A program made the translations under genes and the position numbers. Under the pieces are notes generated by a model. The model did not search any database. It saw nothing but the letters and a program-made list of their open reading frames with translations, and was not told where the DNA came from. A stretch of 64,000 nt of DNA from Pseudonocardia parietis (GTDB lineage Bacteria > Actinomycetota > Actinomycetes > Mycobacteriales > Pseudonocardiaceae): the NCBI RefSeq assembly GCF_017876315.1, contig NZ_JAGINU010000001.1, forward strand, positions 5,890,001-5,954,000. The letters are read 5' to 3'. Numbering within the stretch: the first letter of the stretch is position 1; each line of letters opens with the position of its first letter. Below are positions 1-7,761 of this stretch, in pieces.

Positions 1-696
1 CAGCGCGTTCTGCATCGCGCTGACCGCCTCCCCACCGTGAGCCAACAGTTCCTGCATCGCCTGGTTGAGCACCATTCCGGTGGCGACGCCGGTGGGGTGG
101 ATCGTGTTCACCCGGATCCAGTGCTGCGCCAGGTCGTTGGCCAGTACCTGCATCAGCCCGACCAGACCCCGCTTCGCGGCGGCATACGCCTGGCCACCGG
201 GTGTACCGGTGCCGGTCGCCTTCAATCCGGCCGTGGAACTGGTGATCACGATCGACCCGCCCCGGCCCGCGTCGATCATGCTCGGCAGCGCCGCCTCGAT
301 GGTGTTCCACACCCCGGTCAGGTTCACGTCGATGATGTCCCGCCACACAGCCCGGCGGTCCTCCGCCGGACCCAGGCGGATGATCCCCGCGTTCGCGATG
401 ACGATGTCGACCCTGCCGAACTCGGCGATCCCGTCCTGGAAGGCGGCGGTGAGGTCGTCCGGGTCGCGGACGTCGGCCTGCCGGGCCACGATCCGTCCCC
501 CCGCGCCCTCGACGAGTTTCACCGTTTCCGCCAGATCGTCGGCGGAGGCGTTCGGATAGTCCATCGACGGGATGTCCTGGGCGATGTCCACACCGATGAT
601 GGCGGCGCCGTCGCGACTCAGGCGCAGGGCGTGGGCTCGGCCCTGCCCCCGGGCGACACCGGTGATGAAGGCGGCTTTCCCGGTCAGCGACCCCAT
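1..696 (-). CDS. Mycofactocin-type short-chain dehydrogenase (partial)
   Basis: This is an NAD(P)-dependent alcohol/carbonyl dehydrogenase of the classical SDR fold; 232 codons are visible and the C-terminus runs off the left edge. The N-terminus starts MGSLTGKAAFITG and continues into the nucleotide-binding loop ARGQGRAHA. The catalytic region has a Ser-rich stretch (ITSSTAG) followed by a YAAAK Tyr/Lys pair. The RGQGR-type loop and the NAD-site region after DIAQDI are typical of mycofactocin-coupled SDRs (family knowledge), which keep their nicotinamide tightly bound and pass electrons to mycofactocin. It lies 13 bp after the DUF35 gene, so it is the last visible gene of a catabolic operon, presumably oxidising an alcohol intermediate. 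The mycofactocin assignment is by pattern only. Confidence 0.85.
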   Translation of the reverse strand, partial: MGSLTGKAAFITGVARGQGRAHALRLSRDGAAIIGVDIAQDIPSMDYPNASADDLAETVKLVEGAGGRIVARQADVRDPDDLTAAFQDGIAEFGRVDIVIANAGIIRLGPAEDRRAVWRDIIDVNLTGVWNTIEAALPSMIDAGRGGSIVITSSTAGLKATGTGTPGGQAYAAAKRGLVGLMQVLANDLAQHWIRVNTIHPTGVATGMVLNQAMQELLAHGGEAVSAMQNAL

Positions 697-709
697 TGGC
701 GCTCCTCTC

Positions 710-1159
710 TCACGTGGTGACCAGCTCGAACTGTGGAGCGCGAAGCCCTGCGACACCGGAATCCACGCCGGCGGCCGCGGCCACCGCGGGCGGAAGGTCG
801 ACGAGCCGTGCCCTCACGCGTGCCCCGACTTCGACCTCGAGCGGATCGGCCTCGATGACCCCGGTCAGCCGCAGCCCGGGTTGTTCGTCGAGTTCGATCA
901 CGCCGACGACGTAGGGAGGCCTACGACCGGGAACGGTCTGGTGGCGGACGACGATGAAGCTGAAGACCGTCCCCCGCCCGCTGACCTCCTCGAATCGCAC
1001 CTTCCCGCCCGAAGGGCTCCGCTCCTGAGGAGGGTGGATCCAGGTACCGGTATCCACGCAACGGCACAGCATCAGCTTGCCCTCGCGGGTCGCCTCCCAG
1101 TAGCCGGTGCTGTCGGGGTCGGGAACCGGTACAGGAGGCGCCGGTGTCACCGGGTTCAC
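710..1159 (-). CDS. DUF35 OB-fold acyl-CoA-associated protein
   Basis: A 149-residue OB-fold protein of the DUF35 family, which partners SCP-x-type thiolases or aldolases and binds the CoA substrate (as ChsH2 does with Ltp2 in steroid side-chain degradation). A short N-terminal helix (STGYWEATREGKLML) precedes a rubredoxin-like region and an OB fold (GTVFSFIVVRHQ ... PPYVVGVIEL). The zinc ribbon looks degenerate: CRC is present near residue 32 but the second Cys pair after WIHPP is missing. Its GTG start overlaps the stop of the thiolase gene by 4 bp (GTGA) with AAGGAG just upstream, so the two are translationally coupled and very likely form one complex. Confidence 0.85.
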   Translation of the reverse strand: MNPVTPAPPVPVPDPDSTGYWEATREGKLMLCRCVDTGTWIHPPQERSPSGGKVRFEEVSGRGTVFSFIVVRHQTVPGRRPPYVVGVIELDEQPGLRLTGVIEADPLEVEVGARVRARLVDLPPAVAAAAGVDSGVAGLRAPQFELVTT

Positions 1160-2292
1160 GGGTGCTCCTTGCTGTAGATGTTCGCGCCGCCGAACGGCCC
1201 CGCGCCCGCGGTGACGAGGGCGAGCTCGGCTCCGGGCACCTGACGGTCCCCGGCCGTGCCGCGCAGCTGCAGAGTTGCCTCGAAATGATGGTTCAGGCCA
1301 TGGATGTAGCCCTCGGAGAGCAACCCGCCGTGCGGGTTCACGACGACGTCCCCGCCATACGTCGCCCGGCCCTCGCCGAAGAACGCGCCGACCTCACCCT
1401 TGTCGCAGAAGCCGTAGTCCTCCATCGTGGCCATCACGGTGTAGGTGAAGCAGTCGTACATGCAGGCCACGTCGATGTCCGACGCTCGCAGCCCGGTCCG
1501 CTCCCACAGCCGCGGCCCAGCAGTGGCCGAGTACATCCGGGTCGGGTCGTCCCACATGGACCATCCGGCGCCGCTCTGCGAGTTCGACGAGCCGACGAGC
1601 CAGACCGGTGGTTGCGCGGCGTCGCGGGCGAGGTCCTCGCCCACGACGAGGATCGCGACCGCGCCGTCCACCTCGTAGGTGCAGTCGAGCACCCGGAACG
1701 GCTCGGCGATCCACCGGCTCCCGAGGTACTCGTCCATGGTCAACGGGTCACGCCGCACCGCGTGCGGGTTGGGCACGGCGTGGGAGCGCTGAGTGATCGC
1801 GATCTGTCCCAGGTCCTCGGACGTCGTGCCGTAGACGTGCTGGTGTCGGCGGGCCCACATGGCGAACCACTGCGGCGGGACGAGGAATCCCGACGGGGCG
1901 TCGAACTGGCCGTCTCCGTCCACCTGGAGCTGCGCCTCGATCGTGCCGAACCGGTAACCGGATCGCCCGTTCAACGACCGGTAGATCAGCACCGCCCGGC
2001 ACAGGCCGGCCTCGATCACGGCAGCCGCGGTGGCAACCTGGTCGGCGACCAGGTTGCCACCGCCGACCATGCTGTTGGCCCACGCGAGCTCGTCCATGCC
2101 CAGAGCCCGCGACACCTCCAGGGGATGGGCCGAGTCATGGGCCTGATAGGTCGACATGCCGTCCACCTCGGACGGCGTCAGCCCCGCATCGGCGAGCGCG
2201 GAACGGCAGGCCTCCGCCGCCATCGCCTTCGTGGTCCGTCCGGACCGGCGTGAGTACCCGGTGCGCCCGATGCCGACGACGGCACAGGTCAT
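1156..2292 (-). CDS. Thiolase-fold lipid-transfer protein / Ltp2-like aldolase
   Basis: A 378-residue thiolase-superfamily protein of the SCP-x/lipid-transfer group. The N-terminal thiolase half (CAVVGIGRTGYSRRSGR) is complete, but the position normally holding the nucleophilic Cys reads SMVGGGNLVAD, without cysteine. The C-terminal half has MYDCFTYTV and NPHGGLLSEGY; the usual His of the GH motif is replaced by Tyr. Ltp2-type retro-aldolases also lack the Cys and use tyrosines, and they work with a DUF35 partner, which is the next gene. It probably cleaves a C-C bond in a branched or sterol-like acyl-CoA. The start overlaps the upstream stop by 4 bp (ATGA). The substrate is unknown. Confidence 0.83.
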   Translation of the reverse strand: MTCAVVGIGRTGYSRRSGRTTKAMAAEACRSALADAGLTPSEVDGMSTYQAHDSAHPLEVSRALGMDELAWANSMVGGGNLVADQVATAAAVIEAGLCRAVLIYRSLNGRSGYRFGTIEAQLQVDGDGQFDAPSGFLVPPQWFAMWARRHQHVYGTTSEDLGQIAITQRSHAVPNPHAVRRDPLTMDEYLGSRWIAEPFRVLDCTYEVDGAVAILVVGEDLARDAAQPPVWLVGSSNSQSGAGWSMWDDPTRMYSATAGPRLWERTGLRASDIDVACMYDCFTYTVMATMEDYGFCDKGEVGAFFGEGRATYGGDVVVNPHGGLLSEGYIHGLNHHFEATLQLRGTAGDRQVPGAELALVTAGAGPFGGANIYSKEHP

Positions 2293-2681
2293 CGCGCACC
2301 AGCAGCAGTCGCGTCGGTGGACGGCGCGTCCAGCCGATCGCCCCTCGGCCGCCAGGTCGACATGGAGACCGTGGCCATGTCGAGCCCCTCGTGGAGCGTC
2401 ATCTCGCCCGTGGTCAGCCGGCGCAGGAACTCGGCCATCACCTCGTTGGGGTCGCTCTCGAGCTCGTACACGGCGAGGTACCGATGCGCGGGCGGCGGCG
2501 GGCTCGGCGCACCCTCGACCTCAGGGATGTCCATCGGCGCCAGTGCGTAGCGCTGCGCCGCCACCACGCCGGGCACGTCGAGCACCTCGTGCACATGCGT
2601 GCTGTCGTACCACTCGTTGTATTCCGGTTCCCGCCCTTCGGTCGGATTGGAAAAGACGAGGAACAGATTCTTCTCGGTCAC
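2289..2681 (-). CDS. Small DUF4286-like dimeric alpha-beta barrel protein
   Basis: A 130-residue protein with a ferredoxin-like alpha-beta pattern: NLFLVFSNP, then EYNEWYDSTHVHEVLDVPGV, then RYLAVYELE. The N-E-W-Y ... H-V-x-E-V-L-x-V-P-G-V pattern is typical of the DUF4286/EthD-like group found beside acyl-CoA and steroid catabolic genes; the reaction is unknown. It starts at GTG (position 2681) with a GCGAGG ribosome site six bases upstream. It is the first gene of the tightly coupled group with the thiolase, DUF35 and SDR genes. The C-terminal tail from about residue 112 is Arg/Ala-rich and low complexity. Confidence 0.75.
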   Translation of the reverse strand: MTEKNLFLVFSNPTEGREPEYNEWYDSTHVHEVLDVPGVVAAQRYALAPMDIPEVEGAPSPPPPAHRYLAVYELESDPNEVMAEFLRRLTTGEMTLHEGLDMATVSMSTWRPRGDRLDAPSTDATAAGAR

Positions 2682-2702
2682 ACGAAACCTCGCTTCACTC
2701 AG

Positions 2703-2736
2703 TAGTGCACCCGAACTTGTAGTGCACTCGAACTTC
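2703..2736 (-). promoter_or_regulatory. Tandem 17-bp repeat with AGTGCAC motif, candidate operator
   Basis: Two 17-bp direct repeats differing at two positions lie 22-55 bp upstream of the DUF4286-like gene. Each holds AGTGCAC followed by CGAACTT; the second contains the perfect palindrome AGTGCACT (2721-2728). A related 10-bp palindrome occurs at 4800-4809 in front of the cluster. They may be binding sites of a regulator of the catabolic genes. This is inference from repeat and position only. Confidence 0.45.
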
Positions 2737-2780
2737 CCGCGGGTGGGTGACCCCCACCGACCTGACTTTCGTCGCGCCTT

Positions 2781-3701
2781 TCAGTCGACCTTGGGAATCA
2801 CCTCGGTGGCGACCCACCGCATGTGGTCCAGATAAGCTTCCAACCCGGTGACCGGCGGCGCGGCGACCCACGTGTCGGTGACCCCGAGATCCGCCAGACG
2901 ACCGCACTGATCGATCACTTCCTGCGGACTCCGGCTCGTCACCGCAGCGGGGTCGGAGACGACCGCATGCTCTGCTCCGACGCTCAGTGCCGCCATGCTG
3001 TAGAAGATCGAGAAGGGCCGGTCGTCGAACCCGGGCTGGGAGCGGAGATAGTCCAAGCGCGCCGGTAGATCGTCCGGCTGGGTGAGCCACGGCGCCCACC
3101 CGTCGCCGAAGCGTGCCGCTCGACGCAGCACCGCGTCGGCGTCGCCACCCATCCACAATGGAGGATGTGGCCGCTGGATCGGCTTTGGACCGAACGCCAC
3201 GTCCTTGAAGGAGACGAACTCACCTTCGAAGGTCGGCGAGTCGCTGTGCCAGAGCTCGAACATGGCGGCGAGATACTCGTCCGCCAGACGTCCTCGCTTG
3301 TTGAACGGCACACCCAGGATGTCGAATTCCTCTTTGAGCCAACCGACGCCCAGGGTGGCGAACGCCCGCCCACCGCTGAACCAGTCCAGGGTGGCCAACG
3401 ACTTGGCGCTGACCACCGGATGATGCAAGGGGAAGATACTCACCATGGAGCCGACGCGGATCGTGCTGGTCGCCCCCGCGATGAATCCTTGGGCCGTCGT
3501 CGCGTGGAAGTAGTGGTTACCCGACAGTTCGAGATGGGAGGTCGGGGTCACGAAGTGTTCGGGCAGCAGGACCGCGGAGAAGCCGAGCTCCTCCGCCGTC
3601 CTGGCGACCTCCGCGATGTCCCGGCCGGCCAGCTCGTGCTCCCACGGCTGGGTCATGGCTGGAACCTGCATGCAGTTCGGCAGATAGATCGCGAACTTCA
3701 T
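2781..3701 (-). CDS. LLM-class F420-dependent oxidoreductase
   Basis: A 306-residue TIM-barrel flavin/F420 oxidoreductase of the luciferase-like superfamily, closest to the TIGR03619-type F420 group. It shows the N-terminal strand MKFAIYLPNC, the VARTAEELGFSAVLLPEH segment typical of the family, GSMVSIFPLHHP, the phosphate-binding region RAFATLGVGWLKEEFD, and the KPIQRPHPPLWMGG signature. The ATG at 3701 was chosen because GGGGGA lies 4-9 bases upstream; a GTG/ATG-type start 12 bp earlier at 3713 would overlap that site. It lies 99 bp after the nitroreductase gene. It likely reduces or oxidises an intermediate of the same pathway using F420H2; the substrate is not visible from sequence. Confidence 0.85.
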   Translation of the reverse strand: MKFAIYLPNCMQVPAMTQPWEHELAGRDIAEVARTAEELGFSAVLLPEHFVTPTSHLELSGNHYFHATTAQGFIAGATSTIRVGSMVSIFPLHHPVVSAKSLATLDWFSGGRAFATLGVGWLKEEFDILGVPFNKRGRLADEYLAAMFELWHSDSPTFEGEFVSFKDVAFGPKPIQRPHPPLWMGGDADAVLRRAARFGDGWAPWLTQPDDLPARLDYLRSQPGFDDRPFSIFYSMAALSVGAEHAVVSDPAAVTSRSPQEVIDQCGRLADLGVTDTWVAAPPVTGLEAYLDHMRWVATEVIPKVD

Positions 3702-3800
3702 AGCATCCCCCACTGATGTTCAGGCAGAACTGCGCGGAAAATCTGCATCGCTGCGTTTCCTTGGTCCTGTACGACGGTTCTCACGGGCCCGGTCGACGGA

Positions 3801-4406
3801 TCACCACGGAGCCTTGTAGTGCTCGCGGTAGGTCGATTCCGTCGCCGGCCGACGACGCGGCGGCCCCAGCCGACGTTCGGGTTGCCCGAGGTAGATCGCA
3901 GCCATGGGCAACACGCTGTCCGGCAGCGCCAACAACTCGCGCACCGGCTCCACGTACATGGAGGTCAGCCCGGTGGTCAGACACGTGCCATAGCCCAGGT
4001 CCGCCGCCGCGAGCAGGAAGTTCTGCGCGGCGGGGTACACCGACGAGGGCGCGTACGCCTCGGGCACCCGCTCCAGGTCGGCACCGACCACCACGATGAT
4101 CGGCGCGCTCGCGAAACCACCGCGCATGATGCCGCTGTCCAGATCGGCGTAGACCTTGTCGTCGGTTCTGGAGCGCACGAACTCGGCGCCGCCGGCCGTC
4201 CACCCCGCCGTCCACAGCTCACTCAGGGCCGCCCTGGCCTCAGCCGAGCGCACCACGACGAAAACCCACGGCTGCGAGTTCTCCGCACTCGGCGCATGGA
4301 CGGCGGCATCGAGTATCAGCTCGATGTCGCGATCGGGAACGTCCCCATCGGGATCGAACCGACGACAGGCCCGCTGGGCCTGCATCACCGCACGAAGCTC
4401 ACCCAT
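3801..4406 (-). CDS. Nitroreductase-family flavoprotein
   Basis: A 201-residue FMN-binding nitroreductase-fold protein. The N-terminal RACRRFDPD motif binds the FMN phosphate; APSAENSQPWVF is the classic SAxNxQPW segment; a C-terminal region LLAAADLGYGTCLTTG follows, then LGQPERRLGPPRRR. Members near steroid and lipid catabolic genes act as ene-reductases or dehydrogenases rather than true nitroreductases. The ATG at 4406 is chosen because CGGAG lies about 7 bases upstream; in-frame extension to 4610 gives Arg/Pro-rich, non-homologous sequence. It is the promoter-proximal gene of the minus-strand cluster. Confidence 0.85.
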   Translation of the reverse strand: MGELRAVMQAQRACRRFDPDGDVPDRDIELILDAAVHAPSAENSQPWVFVVVRSAEARAALSELWTAGWTAGGAEFVRSRTDDKVYADLDSGIMRGGFASAPIIVVVGADLERVPEAYAPSSVYPAAQNFLLAAADLGYGTCLTTGLTSMYVEPVRELLALPDSVLPMAAIYLGQPERRLGPPRRRPATESTYREHYKAPW

Positions 4407-5028
4407 CGACAACTCCGTTCTGTCTGCGCCGTCGATCACCCTCGGACGCGACTGCGCCGGAACCGACGCTGGTCTCGCGCGCCTCGGTGACGTCCATGGC
4501 CTCCGCCCTCCGCCAACCGGAGACCCCCGGCGGCGGTCGCGCCCCACACCGGACATCTCCTTCCTCGAACGCCCCTGGCAGACAGCGACAGTTCGCTGCC
4601 ACCCAGCCACTCCGCCGGCGCGTGTTCACGTGCGACCCGAGCATGGGTCAGCGAGGACCTCCTACGCCCTCCCGCCCATGCGGAGCCGGACCTGACGACC
4701 GAGGAGCCGACATGCTCGCTTACCCCGGAAGTCCAGGCTCTCCATGGAGTTCACGACTACGACACCACCCCGGAAGGCCGCTCGCTCGGATAAGTATGGC
4801 AGTGCACTGTCAGAAGTCAACGGCGGAGAGGACCGCACGCGCCTCCGGCAGCGTCCTTCCGGGTGATGGCCCCGATCCGGGCGACACCTGAGAGATGCGG
4901 AGGCGATGCACCCCCGCACGGACGTCGTGGGCGCTGCCGCCTGGCCGATCGCAGCGGAGCGTCGGTCGCCCTAGCCCGCCGTGACATCCGCAAGTCGTCC
5001 ATGAGTGGCGCCTACAGCGCAGAGCACG
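4407..5028. other. Intergenic region, promoter of catabolic cluster
   Basis: About 620 bp with no credible gene on either strand. It must hold the promoter for the minus-strand nitroreductase gene. The only clear signal is a 10-bp perfect palindrome CAGTGCACTG (4800-4809), which shares AGTGCAC with the repeats at 2703-2736. The right end abuts the terminator hairpin of the mce operon. Confidence 0.5.
4800..4809. promoter_or_regulatory. CAGTGCACTG palindrome, candidate operator
   Basis: A perfect 10-bp palindrome about 390 bp upstream of the nitroreductase start. It repeats the AGTGCACT core seen twice upstream of the DUF4286-like gene. Chance occurrence is possible; the shared core is the only support. 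Confidence 0.35.
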
Positions 5029-5058
5029 ACGCCGGCGACCGGATACGGTCGCCGGCGT
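5029..5058 (-). terminator. Terminator hairpin after mce operon
   Basis: Perfect 12-bp GC-rich stem (5029-5040 with 5047-5058) and a 6-base loop, starting about 30 bp after the stop of the last mce-operon gene. There is no T tract, as is common in actinobacteria. Confidence 0.75.
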
Positions 5059-5088
5059 CACCGCTTCTCACCGGGTGGCCGAGGCACC

Positions 5089-5664
5089 TCAGACAGGCAC
5101 GAGATCCGAGATCAGCCACTTACCCTCGGTGAAGGCCAGGGTGACTCTGGCTCGGCTCCGGTCGATCCGCGGCACGTCCTGTTGCCTGCCCGTCGTCGAC
5201 TGGTTGATGTAGAGCAGCGCCACGAGTCCGTCCGGTGTGGCCGTCACGACCGAGCTTCCGGCCACCTCGGCCTTGGTGACGACTTGTTGCTCGCCGGCGT
5301 TCGGCCGGATCAGCTGGGCGGCCAGATCCCGGTACTGCCGGGCGAAGTCGCCGGTCGTCACCGTGTCGGCGCGCGCGAGGTCGTCGTCGAGAGTGCGGTA
5401 GTCGTAGGACAGCAGGCTCGACGTCAGGTCTGCCGCAGCACGCAGCCCGTCGGTACGCGCCCGTTCCGTCTCGCGCTGTCGTTGCAGGTCGAGGAACACC
5501 ACGGTTCCGACCGTGAGGACGACGACGAGCAGGACCGCGAGTACCACGGTGGTGACTGTGCGGCGGTGGCCGCGGGCCAGCCAACGGTCGAGCCCACCGC
5601 CGCGCCCGCCGATCGCCCGGCCGGCTTTGGCGGGCGCCGCGGCGATCGTGCCGAGCGCGCTCAC
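5089..5664 (-). CDS. Mce-associated membrane protein (second)
   Basis: A 191-residue Mas-type protein. One transmembrane helix (residues about 36-58, TVVLAVLLVVVLTVGTVV) is followed by a periplasmic domain with the conserved DLTSSLLSYDYRTLDDDLARA segment, TGDFARQYRD and a beta-rich C-terminus. Such proteins stabilise or assemble Mce complexes at the membrane. Start is GTG at 5664, overlapping the stop of the upstream gene by 4 bp (GTGA), so it is translationally coupled. A longer reading frame extends upstream but is antisense-like to the overlapping gene and was rejected. It is the last gene of the operon. Confidence 0.85.
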   Translation of the reverse strand: MSALGTIAAAPAKAGRAIGGRGGGLDRWLARGHRRTVTTVVLAVLLVVVLTVGTVVFLDLQRQRETERARTDGLRAAADLTSSLLSYDYRTLDDDLARADTVTTGDFARQYRDLAAQLIRPNAGEQQVVTKAEVAGSSVVTATPDGLVALLYINQSTTGRQQDVPRIDRSRARVTLAFTEGKWLISDLVPV

Positions 5665-6323
5665 GGGACGAACTCCACGTCCGAGGCGAGCCAGTTGTCC
5701 GCCTGTTTCTGCAGCTTGATCAGCATCCGGTACTGCCGTGGCTCGCCCTGCGGGGCCTGCGTGTTCTTGACCAGTGCCGTCGACGCGACGAGCACGGTTG
5801 CGGAGCCGCGGTCCAACTGGGCGACACCGGCCTCGCTCACCTCTCCGGACGAGCTCACCGCCGCTTGCTGGAGGATGGTCTGGATGGCCGAAGCCTGCGT
5901 GCTGAACTGCTCGCGGAACTGGCCGGTGGCGCCCTGGGTCACACGGTCCAGAGATTCCTGGGGTGCGTTGTGGTCCAAGGTCATCAGGTTCACGACCATC
6001 TGCCGAGCGGCCTGCAGAGCACCGGCCCGATCGTCCTCCGCAGTGGCCGCCGCCCGCTTCTGCAGCAGGAGGACGGTGCCGCCTGCCAGCGCGCACACGA
6101 GCAGGACGACGAGCAGCGCGACGACGGCGGCGGGCGGTCGCGAGTGCCCGGGCGGTGTCTCCGGCCCGTCGCGGACGGGCTCCTCGGCGGGATCCGCCTC
6201 GTCGGCCTCCGCCACCGGCAGCGCCGTGGGCTCGTCGGGTACAGGAAGTTCGTCGGAGGTTTCGTGCAGGTCGACGTCGCCGGGCGCACTCGCCTCGGCG
6301 GGTGTCGGATGGTGTCGGGTCAT
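5661..6323 (-). CDS. Mce-associated membrane protein (first)
   Basis: A 220-residue protein with an acidic, Pro-rich cytoplasmic N-terminus (about 65 residues rich in E, D and P), one transmembrane helix (AAVVALLVVLLVCALAGGTVLLL) and an extracytoplasmic domain. The conserved Mas pattern is visible: AARQMVVNLMTLDHNAPQESLDRV, then GATGQFREQF. It is paralogous to the next gene; pairs of such genes normally close mce operons. The ATG at 6323 is 28 bp after the MceF stop. It has no enzymatic motif and is probably an assembly or stability factor of the importer. Confidence 0.85.
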   Translation of the reverse strand: MTRHHPTPAEASAPGDVDLHETSDELPVPDEPTALPVAEADEADPAEEPVRDGPETPPGHSRPPAAVVALLVVLLVCALAGGTVLLLQKRAAATAEDDRAGALQAARQMVVNLMTLDHNAPQESLDRVTQGATGQFREQFSTQASAIQTILQQAAVSSSGEVSEAGVAQLDRGSATVLVASTALVKNTQAPQGEPRQYRMLIKLQKQADNWLASDVEFVP

Positions 6324-6351
6324 GGCTGTCCTGAGGTGGTGGGGGTGAGGC

Positions 6352-7761
6352 TCAGCTCGTCGGTATCTGCAACGGATCGAGGAAGAAGGACCTCCAGCTC
6401 GTAGGGACGGTGCCGTTGCGCGTGTTCGTGCCGATGCTGAACGGAGCACCGTCAGGGGCGAAGAACAGGCCGGTGACCTGGTCGTAGGGCACCCCTACCG
6501 GCACCCGCGCGGCGCCGGCCGGTTTCCCTGCCTCCTCCGCGTCGAGGTCGACCTCGGCGGCGCGGGCCGCCCGCGCTGCCTCCGTCGGAGTCTGGAAGTC
6601 CAGCCCGCAGCCCGACGCATCGGCCGAACGCCGAGAGGGGTCGTTCGGGCACGGGTCCTGCCGCACACCGCGGATCTCCTGATCGGAGTCCGGCGCCACC
6701 TTGCAGTAGGAGTCGGTCGGGGCGTTGCGCGGGGTGAGGTCGGAAGGATCCCGGACCGGGTCGGGGAATCCGGTTGTACAGGCGGGCGGGTCGTTGACGG
6801 TGGCTTTGAAGTCGATCGCGCCACCACTCGGCACCCCCCGACTGTTGTTCAAGGCGTGCTGCAGGTTGTTCACCGTTGCCGGCAGCACGACGAGGGAGTG
6901 CTCGAGGTTCGGCAGGTAGGTCTCGACGACCTGCCCGACAGCGGTGAGGTTGGCCAGGAGCACCGGGACCGTCGGCCGGAGCTGATCGAACAGAGCCGTC
7001 ACCTCGGTCGAGAACCCGGGTCCTTCGTCGAGGATCCCGCGTACGGCGGGGTCGTCGGCGCGCAGCCGACCTGTCACCGTAGCCAGATCGCGGAGGTACG
7101 ACCGGATGTCGGGAGCTGCCCGCTGCTGGGTCGCCAGTACGGGCTGCAGGTCGTTGATCAGCCTGGTCGTCGGTTCGATGTCGGCCTGGGCATCGGTCAG
7201 GAACAGCCGGGAGGAGTCGAGCAGTCGCTGGATGTCCTGACCACTGCCGCTGAACGCCCGGGACACCTCGTCGAGGGATGTTCGCAATGAGTCCTGGGGC
7301 ACGGACCGGACCAGCCGGTCCGTGCTGGCCAGCACGTCCCCGATCTCGGTCGGGAGCGTGACCCGGTCCATCGGGACGACGTCGCCGGGCTGCAACATGC
7401 GCTGCTCCCCCGGTCCACCGGTAGGGACGAGCTCGATGTACTGCTCGCCGATCGCCGACATGTTCCGGACGGCGGCCCGGGTGTCGACGGGTATCGCGGT
7501 CCCCTCGTCGAGCGAGAGGTCGGCGATCACGCGGCCCTGCGTGAGCCGCACGGCGGTCACCTTTCCGATCTCCGCTCCGCGAAGCGTGACCTGGGCTCCC
7601 GCGTACAACCCACCGGCGGACGGCAGCTGGATCGACGCCTGGTACTGGCCGAATCCCAGTAGCCGGGGCAGCCCGACGTAGACGAACGAGGCGTAGCCGA
7701 TGCCGAGGAAGGCGACGAGTCCGAAGACGACCAGCTGGATCCGGACGAAGCGGGGCAGCAT
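6352..7761 (-). CDS. mceF: Mce-family substrate-binding protein, F position
   Basis: A 469-residue Mce protein. A single N-terminal transmembrane helix (FVRIQLVVFGLVAFLGIGYASFVY) is followed by the MCE/MlaD domain (QYASIQLPSAGGLYAGAQVTLRGAEIGKV) and a long helical region that forms the hydrophobic tunnel in Mce complexes. The last third is extended with Pro/Arg/Asp-rich sequence containing several Cys (C-T-G-F, DSYCKV, QDPCPND, SGCGLDF). The ATG overlaps the preceding stop by one base (TGATG). The letter F is assigned from gene order only. Confidence 0.88.
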   Translation of the reverse strand: MLPRFVRIQLVVFGLVAFLGIGYASFVYVGLPRLLGFGQYQASIQLPSAGGLYAGAQVTLRGAEIGKVTAVRLTQGRVIADLSLDEGTAIPVDTRAAVRNMSAIGEQYIELVPTGGPGEQRMLQPGDVVPMDRVTLPTEIGDVLASTDRLVRSVPQDSLRTSLDEVSRAFSGSGQDIQRLLDSSRLFLTDAQADIEPTTRLINDLQPVLATQQRAAPDIRSYLRDLATVTGRLRADDPAVRGILDEGPGFSTEVTALFDQLRPTVPVLLANLTAVGQVVETYLPNLEHSLVVLPATVNNLQHALNNSRGVPSGGAIDFKATVNDPPACTTGFPDPVRDPSDLTPRNAPTDSYCKVAPDSDQEIRGVRQDPCPNDPSRRSADASGCGLDFQTPTEAARAARAAEVDLDAEEAGKPAGAARVPVGVPYDQVTGLFFAPDGAPFSIGTNTRNGTVPTSWRSFFLDPLQIPTS

